This document shows positions 17,611 through 27,401 of a stretch of 64,000 nucleotides of DNA, piece by piece. Where the stretch lies: contig CALOGB020000175.1 of assembly GCA_942636505.2 (NCBI GenBank), positions 62,001 to 126,000 on the forward strand, given 5' to 3'. Position 1 is the first letter of the stretch, and each line of letters opens with the position of its first letter. Below the pieces are notes generated by a model. That model worked only from the letters and a program-made list of their open reading frames with translations, ran no database searches and had not been told where the DNA came from. The position numbers and the translations under genes are program-made. Source of the DNA: an uncultured bacterium. GTDB taxonomy: Bacteria; Pseudomonadota; Alphaproteobacteria; Sphingomonadales; Sphingomonadaceae.

Positions 17611-20199
17611 TCAACCTTCGAGACTCTTCGACGCCTGCTCGAACAGGTCCTTCGACAGCCCCGGCGTCGACACGATCCGCTCCAGTTCCGCGCGCATCAA
17701 CCCGGCGCGCGCCGCATCGAACCGGCGCCAGCGGCCCAGCGGCGGCAGGAGTTTCGCCGCGGTCTGTGGGTTTAGGCGGTCGAGCGCGATCAGCTGGTCG
17801 GCGAGGAACCGATACCCGCTCCCGTCGGCGGTATTGAACGCCCGCTGGTTCGCGCCGAACGCGCCGATCAGCGATCGGGCGCGGTTGGGGTTGGTCAGCG
17901 TGAAGTCGGCATGGTCGGCGAGGCCCGCGACGATCGCACCGGTATCGTCGCGCGACGACTGCGCCTGCGCCTGGAACCACTTGTCGAGCACCAGCGGATT
18001 GTCGCAATATTGGCTGTAGAAGATGTCGAGCGCGGTGGTGCGGATCTCGGACTCGCTGCTGACCAGCGTCGTCAGCGCGCCCATCCGGTCGGTCATGTTG
18101 TCCGCCGAGTCGAACTGCGCAAACGCGAGGTCGGCCGCGTCGTCCGCGCCGCTCGCTGCTATATAGCCGAGCGCAACCGACCGCAGGCGACGCAGGCCCT
18201 TGCCCTCCGGGGTATAGGCGTAGGGCTGACCCTCACCCTGCGCGTAAGCCTGCCGCCACTCCGCTTCCAGACGCGTGCCGAGATCGCGGCGCAGCGCTTC
18301 GCGGCCACGGAAGATCGCGTCGGGATCGACGACGGCCATCTGGTCGCCGATGAAGCTCTCCGACGGCAGCAACACCGCCTCCGCGACGAAGGCGAGATCA
18401 AGATCGGTGTCGGCGAGCGTGTTCGCGACCGCAGCGATCACGCCCTCGTGATCCGCATGCCCGCCCGCCGACGCGACCAGCGTATCGAGCATCAACTGCT
18501 GCATCGCCTCGTAGCGCGCGAACGGATCGTCGTCGTGCGCGCTGAGGAAGGCGAGGTCGGCGGCGGTGCGGTCGCTCTCGATCACCACGGGGGCGGAGAA
18601 GCCGCGGTTGATCGACAGCACCGGGCGCTCGGTGAGGCCTTCGAACGCGATCGTGTCGATCCTGTCGTCGAACAAGACGAGCCGCTCATCGGTCAGAGCC
18701 GCACCCGACTGAGCACCGAACAACTTAACCCGCAACGGCAGCACCATCGGCGATTTGACCGGCTGGCCGGGCGTCGCGGGTATCTCCTGCGCGAGCCGCA
18801 GCGTCGCGCGGTCGCCGTCATGCGACAGGCTTGCAGAGACGCGCGGGGTGCCCGCCTGCGAATACCAGAGGCGGAACTGGGTGAGGTCGACCTTGCCGCC
18901 CTCCTCCATCGAGGTGACGAAATCCTCGCAGGTCGCAGCCGTGCCGTCGTACCGGTCGAAATACAGGTCGGTGCCCGCGCGGAAGCCTTGCGGTCCGAGG
19001 ATCGCGGCCATCATCCGGATCAGCTCGGCGCCCTTGTTGTAGATCGTCGCGGTGTAGAAGTTGGAGATCTCCTGGTAGGACTCGGGACGCACGGGGTGCG
19101 CGAGCGGGCCGGAATCCTCGGGGAATTGCGACGCGCGCAGGCCGCGGACGTCCTCGATCCGCTTGACCGCGCGCGAACCCTGGTCGGCGGAGAAGCCCTG
19201 GTCGCGGTAGACGGTAAAGCCTTCCTTCAGCGATAGCTGGAACCAGTCGCGGCAGGTGATCCGGTTGCCCGACCAGTTGTGGAAATATTCGTGCGCGACG
19301 ACCGCGGCGATCGCGTCGTAATCGTAATCGGTCGCGGTATCCGGGTCAGCCAGGATGTAGCGCGAGTTGAAGATGTTGAGGCCCTTGTTCTCCATCGCGC
19401 CGAAGTTGAAGTCGTCGACGGCGACGATGTTGAAGACGTCTAGATCGTATTCGCGGCCATAGGTCGTCTCGTCCCACGCCATCGCGAGTTCGAGCGCCTT
19501 CAACGCGTGGTCGGTCTTGGGGAGGTCGGCTTCGCGCACCCAGATGCCGAGCGACACCTCGCGGCCCGACATCGTCGTGAAGCTGCTGCGGTTTACCGCG
19601 AGGTCGCCGGCGACCAGCGCGAACAGATAGGAGGGCTTCGGGAACGGGTCGTGCCAGGTCGCCCAGTGGCGGCCGTCGTCCGAGTCGCCCTGTTCGACCG
19701 GGTCGCCGTTCGCGAGCAGCACGGGGAAGTGCTTCCTGTCGGCGGTCATCCGGACCGAATACACGCTGAGCACGTCAGGGCGGTCGGGGAAATAGGTGAT
19801 GCGGCGGAAGCCTTCCGCCTCGCACTGGGTGCAGAGATTGCCGCCCGATGCGTAGAGCCCCATCAGCTGCGTGTTGCGATCGGGGGCGATCTCGACCTGC
19901 GTCTCGACGACGTGCGCGGTGCCGGTGAGCGGGATGACGAGCTGTTCGCCGTCGATCCGCCAGTCGTTGATCGCGACGCCGTCGACCATGACCGACAGCG
20001 GCTTCTGACCCGCGCCGTCGAGCCGTAGCGGTGCGGCGTGATCGCCGTTGCGCGTCACCGACAGTGTTGCCGTTACGCGGGTGGTGGAGGGATCGAGGTC
20101 GAAATCCAGTTTCGTCTCGGGGACCAGCCACTCGGGCGGGGTATAGTCCTCGCGGCGAATGACAAGCGGGTGGGCGAGACTGTTCTGGATATCGAGCAT
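17611..20199 (-). CDS. pepN: Aminopeptidase N (M1 family)
   Basis: An 862-residue zinc aminopeptidase that removes N-terminal residues from peptides in the cytoplasm. It has the exopeptidase motif in DDFNFGAMENKGLNIFNSRY, the zinc-binding VVAHEYFHNWSGNRITCRDW, and the downstream LSLKEGFTVYRDQGF with the third zinc ligand. The C-terminal helical domain typical of PepN is complete. The frame is open to 20340, but that extension is read from repeat A; the ATG at 20199 (MLDIQNSLAHPLVIRREDYT) matches the family's start. Divergent from the M28 peptidase gene. Confidence 0.96.
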   Translation of the reverse strand: MLDIQNSLAHPLVIRREDYTPPEWLVPETKLDFDLDPSTTRVTATLSVTRNGDHAAPLRLDGAGQKPLSVMVDGVAINDWRIDGEQLVIPLTGTAHVVETQVEIAPDRNTQLMGLYASGGNLCTQCEAEGFRRITYFPDRPDVLSVYSVRMTADRKHFPVLLANGDPVEQGDSDDGRHWATWHDPFPKPSYLFALVAGDLAVNRSSFTTMSGREVSLGIWVREADLPKTDHALKALELAMAWDETTYGREYDLDVFNIVAVDDFNFGAMENKGLNIFNSRYILADPDTATDYDYDAIAAVVAHEYFHNWSGNRITCRDWFQLSLKEGFTVYRDQGFSADQGSRAVKRIEDVRGLRASQFPEDSGPLAHPVRPESYQEISNFYTATIYNKGAELIRMMAAILGPQGFRAGTDLYFDRYDGTAATCEDFVTSMEEGGKVDLTQFRLWYSQAGTPRVSASLSHDGDRATLRLAQEIPATPGQPVKSPMVLPLRVKLFGAQSGAALTDERLVLFDDRIDTIAFEGLTERPVLSINRGFSAPVVIESDRTAADLAFLSAHDDDPFARYEAMQQLMLDTLVASAGGHADHEGVIAAVANTLADTDLDLAFVAEAVLLPSESFIGDQMAVVDPDAIFRGREALRRDLGTRLEAEWRQAYAQGEGQPYAYTPEGKGLRRLRSVALGYIAASGADDAADLAFAQFDSADNMTDRMGALTTLVSSESEIRTTALDIFYSQYCDNPLVLDKWFQAQAQSSRDDTGAIVAGLADHADFTLTNPNRARSLIGAFGANQRAFNTADGSGYRFLADQLIALDRLNPQTAAKLLPPLGRWRRFDAARAGLMRAELERIVSTPGLSKDLFEQASKSLEG

Positions 20200-20272
20200 A
20201 TGTTTGCGAATATAGGGCCGCGCCCGCCTATCGCCAGCCAAAGCTTGGGGCCCGTCCGGTTCGATAACTTGC

Positions 20273-20376
20273 CCCTCCCCGGCGGAGGCCGGGGTCCAGT
20301 TGAAGAGGTTGTAGTAACGGAACGCAGCTTGCGTCAGCACCGTTTCTCAACTGGACCCCGGCCTCCGCCGGGGTGG
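20273..20376. repeat. 104-bp inverted-repeat doublet, family A copy 3
   Basis: Inverted arms CCTCCCCGGCGGAGGCCGGG and CCCGGCCTCCGCCGGGGTGG, extended by GGTCCAGTTGA and TCAACTGGACC, flank a 40-45 bp spacer. The paired changes in both arms (GGTCC and GGACC in place of GGCCC and GGGCC elsewhere) preserve pairing. It lies in the pepN/M28 divergent promoter region. Confidence 0.9.
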
Positions 20377-20478
20377 TACTTCTCTGCGGAGAAGGTCTTT
20401 GCTCCATGCCCCAAAGCTTGCGCGCGGGACGGTGGATGCTACGCCGCTGCAACACGTTCCCTTTGCAAGGATTTCCGG

Positions 20479-22185
20479 ATGTATCGTCCTATCGGCGCGC
20501 TCGCGGTGCTCGCGCTTTCTACCTCTGCCCTTGCTCAGACTGCCCCCCAAGCTGCCCCCGCGCCGGCTCCGGTGACCGCGCCGAATACGGCCGAGTCGAA
20601 CGCCAAGCTCGCCGCGCCGCTGCCGGCGGATCAGGCGGCGATGAAGGCGCATGTGCTGTTTCTCGCGTCGGATGCGATGAAGGGTCGCGAGGCTGGTAGC
20701 CCCGAGTTCGACATCGCCGTGCAATATGTCGCTGCGCAGTTTTACGCCGCGGGTCTGCGGCCGGGTGGCGATCAGGGCGGGTATCTCCAGACCGTGCCGC
20801 TCGTGTCGTACAAGGCGGCGAGCAAGGGCGATTTCGTGTGGACGGGTCGCGGGCCTGCGCAGCCGCTCGTGTTCGGTGAGGACTATGTGCCCGCGGCGAA
20901 CGGCGCGAAGGCGGAGACGAGCGTTTCGGCGCCCGTCGTGTTCGTCGGCTACGGCATCGACGCGCCGCAATATGGCCATGACGACTACAAGGGCGTCGAC
21001 GTGCGCGGCAAGATCGTCGCGTATTTCGGTGGCTCGCCCGCGCGGTTCGGTGGCGAGGAGCGCGCGTTCTTCGGGTCGGGCGGGACCAAGGCTGCGATCG
21101 CGCAGGCCAAGGGCGCGGTCGGCGTGATCACGCTGGAAAGCCCGCGCTCGGCCAAGGTGCGGACGTTCGGTAAGATGGCTGAGTTCTACGCGACGCCGCG
21201 GATGACGTGGGCGAACCCCGACGGCACCGGCAAGGTTGATGCGCCCGGCGCGCCGTCGCTCGGCACGGTCAGCATGGTCGGCGCGGCCAAGCTGTTCGCG
21301 GGTGCGAAGACGCCGTGGAGCCGGGTCGCCAAGCAGGCGGCCGGCGACAACGCGAAGTTCAAGGCGGTGCCGCTGGTCGGTACGCTGACCGTTGCGACCA
21401 AGACGAGCTTCGTGCCTGCCGCGAGCAGCAATGTCGTCGGCGTGATCCCCGGCAGCGATCCGGTAGTCAGCAAGGAGGTCGTCGTGCTGTCGGCGCATCT
21501 CGATCACATCGGCATCACCAAGCCCGTGAAGGGCGATGCGCTCAACAACGGCGCGCTCGACAACGCGATCGGCATCGCCAGCCTGATCGAGGAGGCCAAG
21601 CGCTTCACCGCCAGCGGGCAGGCGCCGAAGCGGACGATCATGTTCCTGGCCGTCACCGGCGAGGAGAAGGGGCTGGTCGGCAGCGATTACTTCACCAATC
21701 ACCCGACCGTGCCGCTGAGCTCGATCGTCGCGGACGTGAACCTCGACATGCCGATCCTGACCTACAAGTTCGAGGACATGGTGGTGTTCGGTGCCGAGCG
21801 TTCGACGATCGGCCCGATCGTGCAGAAGGCGGTGGCGGCGATCGGTGTCGGCCTGTCGCCCGATCCGATGCCGGAGGAGGGCATCTTCGTCCGCTCGGAT
21901 CACTTCCGCTTCGTCCAGAAGGGGATCCCGTCGGTATTCCTGTGGCCGGGTCAGAAGGGGCCGGGCAAGGCCGCGGTCGCGTATTTCATGGCGAACAATT
22001 ATCACAAGCCGTCGGACGACCTGACGCAGCCGATCCTGTGGGATCAGGGCGTGCGGTTCGTCGATGCGAACTACCGGATCGCGCGCGAGATCGCGGATGG
22101 CCCGCAGCGGCCGGTATGGAATGCGGGCGACTATTTCGGGACGTTGTACAAGGGGCCGATGGCTGGTGCGGCGGTGGGCAAATGA
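20479..22185 (+). CDS. M28 family metallopeptidase with PA domain, exported
   Basis: A 568-residue secreted zinc peptidase. The signal peptide is MYRPIGALAVLALSTSALAQ, followed by an Ala/Pro-rich linker. A PA-type insert (about residues 150-290) contains VFVGYGIDAPQYGHDDYKGV. The M28 catalytic core has LSAHLDHIG, NNGALDNAIGIASLIEEAKR, TGEEKGLVGSDYF, VADVNLDM and RSDHFRFVQKGIPS, which supply the zinc ligands and general base. The ATG at 20479 follows CAAGGATTTCCGG. Its stop overlaps the next start (ATGA). A second M28 peptidase of the same plan is at 61206. Peptide specificity unknown. Confidence 0.92.
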   Translation: MYRPIGALAVLALSTSALAQTAPQAAPAPAPVTAPNTAESNAKLAAPLPADQAAMKAHVLFLASDAMKGREAGSPEFDIAVQYVAAQFYAAGLRPGGDQGGYLQTVPLVSYKAASKGDFVWTGRGPAQPLVFGEDYVPAANGAKAETSVSAPVVFVGYGIDAPQYGHDDYKGVDVRGKIVAYFGGSPARFGGEERAFFGSGGTKAAIAQAKGAVGVITLESPRSAKVRTFGKMAEFYATPRMTWANPDGTGKVDAPGAPSLGTVSMVGAAKLFAGAKTPWSRVAKQAAGDNAKFKAVPLVGTLTVATKTSFVPAASSNVVGVIPGSDPVVSKEVVVLSAHLDHIGITKPVKGDALNNGALDNAIGIASLIEEAKRFTASGQAPKRTIMFLAVTGEEKGLVGSDYFTNHPTVPLSSIVADVNLDMPILTYKFEDMVVFGAERSTIGPIVQKAVAAIGVGLSPDPMPEEGIFVRSDHFRFVQKGIPSVFLWPGQKGPGKAAVAYFMANNYHKPSDDLTQPILWDQGVRFVDANYRIAREIADGPQRPVWNAGDYFGTLYKGPMAGAAVGK

Positions 22186-23018
22186 GCCGGCTGCTGGTCT
22201 TCGGTCTCGGCTATACCGCGTCGCGGCTTGCCGAGCGGCTTGCGGCGGATGGCTGGCATGTCGTCGGCACGACGCGGGACGGGCGGGGTAATACGCTCCG
22301 GTTCGACGATGTGGACGCGGTGACGGCGGAGATCGCGGCGGCGACGCACATCCTGTCGTCGGTGCCGCCCGAGCATGAGGTGGACCCCGTGCTCGGCCGC
22401 TATGGTTCGCTGTTGCTGCGGACGCGGGCGTGGATCGGGTATCTGTCGTCAACGGGCGTGTACGGCGATGCGCAGGGCGCGTGGGTGGACGAGACGGCGC
22501 CGATCGGTGGCGGTCGCAGGAGCGCGCGGGCGGCGGCGGATGCGGACTGGCTGGCGATTGGCGCGCGGACGTTCCGGCTGCCGGGGATCTATGGCCCCGG
22601 TCGCTCGCCGCTCGACAGGGTGCGGCAGGGCAAAGCGCATAGGATCGAGCAACCCGGCCAAGTGTTCAGCCGCGCGCATGTCGACGATATCGTCTCGGGT
22701 GTGATCGCCGGGTTCGACGCGCCGGCAGGGGCGTATAATCTGGCGGACGACGTGCCCGCGTCGCAGAACGACGTGGTGGCGTTCGCGGCGATGCTGCTCG
22801 GGATGCCCGCGCCGCCGTTCGTGACGCTCGAGGAGCTGTCGGCGATGGGGCGCGGATTTTATAACGAGAACCGGCGGGTGGCGAACGGTAAGGCGAAGCG
22901 CGTGCTCGGCTGGACGCCCGTCTGGCCCGATTACCGTGCCGGTCTGCGCGCGCTGAGTGCGATGACGAGGCCGATGCCGGACAATATCGCGCCGGCGACG
23001 GCCAGCGTCGACCAGTGA
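22182..23018 (+). CDS. NAD(P)-dependent epimerase/dehydratase-like protein (YeeZ type)
   Basis: A 278-residue extended short-chain dehydrogenase fold. The Rossmann motif is LLVFGLGYTASRLAERLAAD, with GLGY replacing the usual GxxGxxG, as in the YeeZ group; IGYLSSTGVYGDAQGAWVDE lies at the active-site position and RLPGIYGPGRSPLDRV follows. It is coupled to the M28 peptidase by an ATGA overlap. Its last 88 bp overlap the 3' end of the convergent EamA transporter gene. The physiological substrate is unknown. Confidence 0.86.
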   Translation: MSRLLVFGLGYTASRLAERLAADGWHVVGTTRDGRGNTLRFDDVDAVTAEIAAATHILSSVPPEHEVDPVLGRYGSLLLRTRAWIGYLSSTGVYGDAQGAWVDETAPIGGGRRSARAAADADWLAIGARTFRLPGIYGPGRSPLDRVRQGKAHRIEQPGQVFSRAHVDDIVSGVIAGFDAPAGAYNLADDVPASQNDVVAFAAMLLGMPAPPFVTLEELSAMGRGFYNENRRVANGKAKRVLGWTPVWPDYRAGLRALSAMTRPMPDNIAPATASVDQ

Positions 23019-23854
23019 TAGCGTTCGAAAATCGTCGATAGCAGCATCGCGATCACCGGCACGATCACGCCCGAATAGGCCGCCTTGGCCGGGCCGATCG
23101 CGCGGATGACGTTGAAATAGAGCGGGAAGGCGAGCGCGGAGGCGAACACGCCGAGATAGAGGATGCCGGCGACATAGCCGAAGCGCGGCTCGAACACGGG
23201 CGGTCCGGTGGTAATCCAGGCGAACGCCGCATCGAGGCTCGCGCCGATCAGCATCGCGATCGCGAGCGTCGGCGCCATCGGATAGCGCTTGGCGAACGCG
23301 CTGCCCTGAATGACGTTGGCGACCGACGCGGCCATTACGCCGCACAGCGTCAGGACGATGCCGATCGTCGCCGAGCGCGGCCCGTGCGGATCGACGCGCG
23401 CCTCGTTGACGAACAGCAACGCGACCCCCGCCATCGCCACCGCGCACCCGACCATAAGCTGGCGCCCGAGGCGCTGCTTGAGGAAGATGCGGCCGAAGAT
23501 TGCGTTGGGGACGAGCAGGAGCGCGAACACGACCGCGACGAGACCCGAGGTGACGTAATGCTCGGCGCGGTAGACGAAGTTGAAGTTGAACGTGAACAAC
23601 GCGATGCCGATGACGGCCGCGAACGCGTAGCCGCGGGCGTCGAATTTGAAACTCTCACGCTTGATGCCTGCGTAGATCGCCATTGCGATACTGGCGACAA
23701 GGAAGCGGTAGCTGATCGACCAGCTCGGCGGCACGACCGCGATCTGGTCGCGGATGACGAGCCAGGTCGAGCCCCAGATCAGCGTGACGATGCCGAACGG
23801 GATCAGCACTGCCGCACGGGTCGACTGTGGTGGGTCGGTTGGGCCCGTGATCAT
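22931..23854 (-). CDS. EamA/DMT family transporter
   Basis: A 307-residue inner-membrane protein with about ten hydrophobic helices arranged as two EamA repeats; each begins with a recognisable motif, FGIVTLIWGSTWLVIRDQIA in the first and IGIVLTLCGVMAASVANVIQ in the second. DMT exporters move small metabolites, amino acids or drugs; the substrate is unknown. It is translationally coupled to the threonine-aldolase-like gene upstream (ATGA overlap at 23851-23854), which hints at an amino acid substrate, though only weakly. Its 3' end overlaps the epimerase by 88 bp on the opposite strand. Confidence 0.9.
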   Translation of the reverse strand: MITGPTDPPQSTRAAVLIPFGIVTLIWGSTWLVIRDQIAVVPPSWSISYRFLVASIAMAIYAGIKRESFKFDARGYAFAAVIGIALFTFNFNFVYRAEHYVTSGLVAVVFALLLVPNAIFGRIFLKQRLGRQLMVGCAVAMAGVALLFVNEARVDPHGPRSATIGIVLTLCGVMAASVANVIQGSAFAKRYPMAPTLAIAMLIGASLDAAFAWITTGPPVFEPRFGYVAGILYLGVFASALAFPLYFNVIRAIGPAKAAYSGVIVPVIAMLLSTIFERYHWSTLAVAGAILSGIGLVIALSARRPAR

Positions 23855-24852
23855 AACTCCCGGATCGCGTCGGCGAGCAGGCCGACCGCGTCCGCCGGGC
23901 TGTCCCAGGCGGTGACGAGGCGGATTTCGCCGGCTGCCCAGTCGTAGAAGTCGAAGCCTTTCGCGCGGAGGGCTGCGGCTTCTTCCGGCGTGGCGCGGAG
24001 GAACACCTCGTTAGCCTCGACCGGGTGGACGAGGCGGTCGCCGGCCGCGGCGGCGAGCTTGGCCGCCGCGTCGTTGGCGGCCTTGGCGTTGGCGAGCCAG
24101 AGGTCCTCGTCGAGCATCGTGAGGATCTGCGCGGCGAGATACCGCCCCTTCGACAGCAGCAGGCCTGCGCGCTTGCGGCGGTATTGCGTGACGGCGGCGA
24201 GCTCGGGCTTGAAGAAGACCAGCGCCTCCGCGCTCATCGCGCCGTTCTTGACGAAGCCGAAGCTCAGCGCGTCGACGCCCGCGCGCCACGTCATCTCGGC
24301 GGGCGAGCAGCCGACGCGCGCCATCGCGTTGGCGAAGCGCGCGCCGTCCATGTGGAAGCCGAGCCCGCGGTCCTTGGCCAGCGCGCCGATCTCCGCGACT
24401 TCGTGCGGCTGGTAGACGCGGCCATATTCGGTGGCGTTGGTGATCGAGATCGCGTGCGGCTGGACGCGGTGGACGTCGTCGGGGATCGCGTCGAGGACGG
24501 TGCGGATCGTGTCGGGGGTCAGCTTTGCGCCGTCGCCGTCGGCGAGGAACAGCTTGGCGCCGTGGGTGTAGAATTCGGGCGCGCCGCCCTCGTCGTTCTG
24601 GATGTGCGCGTCGCGGTGGCAGACTATGCCGCCGTGCGGGGGGCAGAGCGCGGCGAGCGCGAGGCAGTTGGCGGCGGTGCCGGTGGGGACCCAGAGGACG
24701 GCGACGTCGGTCTCGAACAGCGCGGACAGGCGGCCGTCAAGCTGCTGGCTCCACGCGTCGCCGGCATAGGCGGTGTCGAGCGTGTCGGCGGCGGCGATTG
24801 CGGCCATGACCTGCGGGTGGATCGTGGCGGCATTGTCGGAGAAGAAGCGCAT
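23851..24852 (-). CDS. Threonine aldolase/beta-eliminating lyase family protein
   Basis: A 333-residue PLP enzyme of the L-threonine aldolase group (fold type I), which cleaves L-threonine or L-allo-threonine to glycine and acetaldehyde. The N-terminus FFSDNAATIHPQVMAAIAAA matches the family's SDTVT-like opening; HMDGARFANAMARVG is the PLP aspartate motif; the PLP lysine is probably in DALSFGFVKNGAMSAEALVF. The usual SKGLGAPVG lysine loop is replaced by VKNGAMSAE, a known variant in low-specificity and related lyases, so exact activity is less certain. Downstream, EamA is coupled by ATGA. Confidence 0.87.
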   Translation of the reverse strand: MRFFSDNAATIHPQVMAAIAAADTLDTAYAGDAWSQQLDGRLSALFETDVAVLWVPTGTAANCLALAALCPPHGGIVCHRDAHIQNDEGGAPEFYTHGAKLFLADGDGAKLTPDTIRTVLDAIPDDVHRVQPHAISITNATEYGRVYQPHEVAEIGALAKDRGLGFHMDGARFANAMARVGCSPAEMTWRAGVDALSFGFVKNGAMSAEALVFFKPELAAVTQYRRKRAGLLLSKGRYLAAQILTMLDEDLWLANAKAANDAAAKLAAAAGDRLVHPVEANEVFLRATPEEAAALRAKGFDFYDWAAGEIRLVTAWDSPADAVGLLADAIREL

Positions 24853-24926
24853 GGGGGAGACATGCTGCGATGCGGTGGTGGCGTCAACGGGGGCGCTGGG
24901 CTGAGGTGAAGATCAAAGCTGCTCTT

Positions 24927-25030
24927 CCACCCCGGCGGAGGCCGGGGCCCAATTGGGGGCGGTAGGTGGCGAAGGGCTGCGTGTCGTTACTGCAACCTTT
25001 CCAATTGGGCCCCGGCCTGCGCCGGGGTGG
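24927..25030. repeat. 104-bp inverted-repeat doublet, family A copy 4
   Basis: CCACCCCGGCGGAGGCCGGG on the left faces CCCGGCCTGCGCCGGGGTGG on the right, with GGCCCAATTGG and CCAATTGGGCC inside. One unpaired change (TGCG against CGGA-type) shows slight decay. It lies between the PBP stop and the threonine-aldolase start, in a co-directional gap. Confidence 0.9.
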
Positions 25031-25062
25031 TGCTGAGTGGGTAGATAGCGCCGATCCGCGAA

Positions 25063-27216
25063 CTACTGCCCCTCGTCGGGCCCTTGTTCTTCCTCCGGGG
25101 GCCGGCGATCGTCGCGGGGGGGCGGGCCTTCCTGGCGGTCGCGGCGGGAGGGGCCGACGGAGATGGTGCCGTCCTCACCCATCTTCAGGTTGAAGCCCAT
25201 TCCCTCGATTTCCCCGCCTAGCGGCAGAATAGAATTCTCCTGGTCTTCCGCCGGCAGCGCATCCGGATCGACCTCTTCCACCGCTGGCGCAGGCGCGGCG
25301 ATCGGTGCGATGCCCAGCGCGGACTGCATGAAGTCGCGCCAGATCCGTGCGGGGATACCGCCGCCCGACAGACCGGGGTTCGACGAATTGTCGTCGTTGC
25401 CGACCCACACGCCGACCACCAGATCGCGCGCGAAGCCGACGAACAGCGCGTCCTTGTTGTCGGACGTCGTGCCGGTCTTGCCGAACGCGTCGACCGTCAG
25501 GTTCGCGCCGCGCCCGGTGCCGGTGCGGATCGAGGCCGCCAGCAGGTCGAGCATCTCGTCGTGGATCTTGCTCGGCATCTCGGTCGCGCCGCCGGTCAGC
25601 GACTGGTACCAGCCCTTCTCGCGGACGTCGGCGAGCCCGCGCGGCTGGACCGGATATTGCTCGCGCGCGATCGCGGCATAGGCGGCGGTCAGTTCGAGCA
25701 GCGACACGGTCGAGGTGCCGAGGCCGATCGTCGCCTCGCTGGGGATCGGCGTCGAGATACCGAGATCGCGCGCCGCCTTGATCACCGCCTTCACGCCGAC
25801 CTGTTGCGTAAGCCGTGCCGCGGCGACGTTGGACGAGCGCGCGAACGCCTGGCGCAGGGTGATCGTCCCCTGATAGCGGCCATCGCTGTTCTTCGGGGTC
25901 CAGTCGCCGATCGTTACCGGGCGGTCCTCGATCGTCGAATCGGGGGTGAGCCCCTGACGCATCGCGGCGAGGTACACGAACAGCTTGAAGGTCGAGCCGG
26001 GCTGGCGGCGCGCTTGCGTCGCGCGGTTGAACGGGCTTTTCGCGTAGTTCTTGCCGCCGATCATCGCGACGACGCGGCCATCGGGGCGCATCGCGACCAG
26101 TGCGACCTGTGCCTCCCTGAGACCAGCGCGCGCGACGGTACGTTCGGCGGCGCGTTGTAGGCGGGGATCTAGCGTCGTCTGGACGGTCGCCTCGGTCTTG
26201 ATCTCGCCGGCTTGGTCGCGCGCTTCGGGGAGGATCCAGTCGGCGAAATAGGTGCCGTTGGGAAGCTGCGACGGGCGGCTGCCGAGTACGCGCTGCGGCT
26301 GGACCGCGTCGCCCTCGGCCTTGGTAAGGAAACCGGCATCGACCATCGCGCCGACGACGACGGCCTCACGCTTGCGCGCACCTTCGAGGTTGGAGGTGGG
26401 GGCAAGGCGCGACGGGGCCTTCACCAGCCCGGCGAGCATTGCCGCCTGCCCCACGTTCAGCTTGTCCGGCGTGCGGCCGAAATAATGCTTGGCCGCCGCG
26501 CTGATCCCGTAGGTGTTGTCGCCGAAATAGACGTTCGAGAGATAGCGCGAGAGAATCTCGTCCTTCGACAGCCATGCCTCGAGCCAGAACGCGATCATCG
26601 CCTCGCGGATCTTTCGCGTCGCGGTGCGGTCCGAATCGAGGAACGCGTTCTTCGCGAGCTGTTGCGTGATCGTCGAGCCGCCCTGGCGCACGCCCCCCGA
26701 GCCCATGTTCGCCCACGCCGCACGTGCGATGCCGCGCGGATCGACGCCCCAGTGCGAATAGAAGCGCCGATCCTCGATCGCGAGAAACGCCTGCGTGACG
26801 TGCGGCGGGAGTTTCGCGGCGTCCACCGACGTGCCGATGATCGCGCCGCGTCGCGCGATCGGCGTGCCGTCGTCTGCGGTCAGCGTGATCGAGGGCGGGG
26901 TCGGTGGCTGGAGCGACTTCGAAAGCGGCGCGGTGATCGCGAGCCAGATGATCGCGATCACCAGCAGGACGATGCCGATCCCCGCTCCGCGCAGGATCCA
27001 GCGACCGATCGGGCGCTTGCGTCGTGGCGCGCTGGGGGTGGCGTAGGCCGCGCCGAAGTCGCGATCATAGGGTTCCGGGTCCGTGCCGTCCCGCTCGGCT
27101 TCGTATTTCTGGCGCAGGCGTTCGCGTTCGGTGATCAGCCGCTCGCGCTCATACGCATAGGGCTCGCGGTCGCCGCGCGAGCTAGAACGGTCGGGGTCGA
27201 AGGGATCGGGGCGCAT
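25063..27216 (-). CDS. Class A penicillin-binding protein (bifunctional transglycosylase/transpeptidase)
   Basis: A 717-residue PBP1-type enzyme that polymerises and crosslinks peptidoglycan at the inner membrane. The cytoplasmic N-terminus is highly charged (about 70 residues rich in Arg and Glu), followed by one membrane helix (GIGIVLLVIAIIWLAITAPL). The GT51 domain shows EDRRFYSHWGVDPRGIARAA and GGSTITQQLAKNAFLDSDRT. The transpeptidase domain has SxxK in RQPGSTFKLFVYLAAMRQG, SxN in RSSNVAAARL and KTG in AFGKTGTTSDNKDALFVGFA. The C-terminus ends in an Arg/Pro/Glu-rich disordered tail. The gene is not in an obvious operon. Confidence 0.95.
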   Translation of the reverse strand: MRPDPFDPDRSSSRGDREPYAYERERLITERERLRQKYEAERDGTDPEPYDRDFGAAYATPSAPRRKRPIGRWILRGAGIGIVLLVIAIIWLAITAPLSKSLQPPTPPSITLTADDGTPIARRGAIIGTSVDAAKLPPHVTQAFLAIEDRRFYSHWGVDPRGIARAAWANMGSGGVRQGGSTITQQLAKNAFLDSDRTATRKIREAMIAFWLEAWLSKDEILSRYLSNVYFGDNTYGISAAAKHYFGRTPDKLNVGQAAMLAGLVKAPSRLAPTSNLEGARKREAVVVGAMVDAGFLTKAEGDAVQPQRVLGSRPSQLPNGTYFADWILPEARDQAGEIKTEATVQTTLDPRLQRAAERTVARAGLREAQVALVAMRPDGRVVAMIGGKNYAKSPFNRATQARRQPGSTFKLFVYLAAMRQGLTPDSTIEDRPVTIGDWTPKNSDGRYQGTITLRQAFARSSNVAAARLTQQVGVKAVIKAARDLGISTPIPSEATIGLGTSTVSLLELTAAYAAIAREQYPVQPRGLADVREKGWYQSLTGGATEMPSKIHDEMLDLLAASIRTGTGRGANLTVDAFGKTGTTSDNKDALFVGFARDLVVGVWVGNDDNSSNPGLSGGGIPARIWRDFMQSALGIAPIAAPAPAVEEVDPDALPAEDQENSILPLGGEIEGMGFNLKMGEDGTISVGPSRRDRQEGPPPRDDRRPPEEEQGPDEGQ

Positions 27217-27401
27217 CGGATCGTTCCAGGTCGGCCAACGGGCGGACTTTTAGTGTGTTATCGTTATACGACAGTTCGGGCAAGTCTATGCGCATGCCTA
27301 ACGTGTACCGGGGCTTAGCGACAGCGGTTGCGGTGTTCCTCGAGCGAGAACCGGTCGAACGGCTGTTGTCATCGCGCGGCGAAACGGGGAAGAGCAGGGC
27401 G

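Noticed and set aside
20347..22452. A 701-codon open frame on the minus strand
   Set aside because: It is antisense to the M28 peptidase and epimerase, with Arg-biased low-complexity translation and no recognisable domain.
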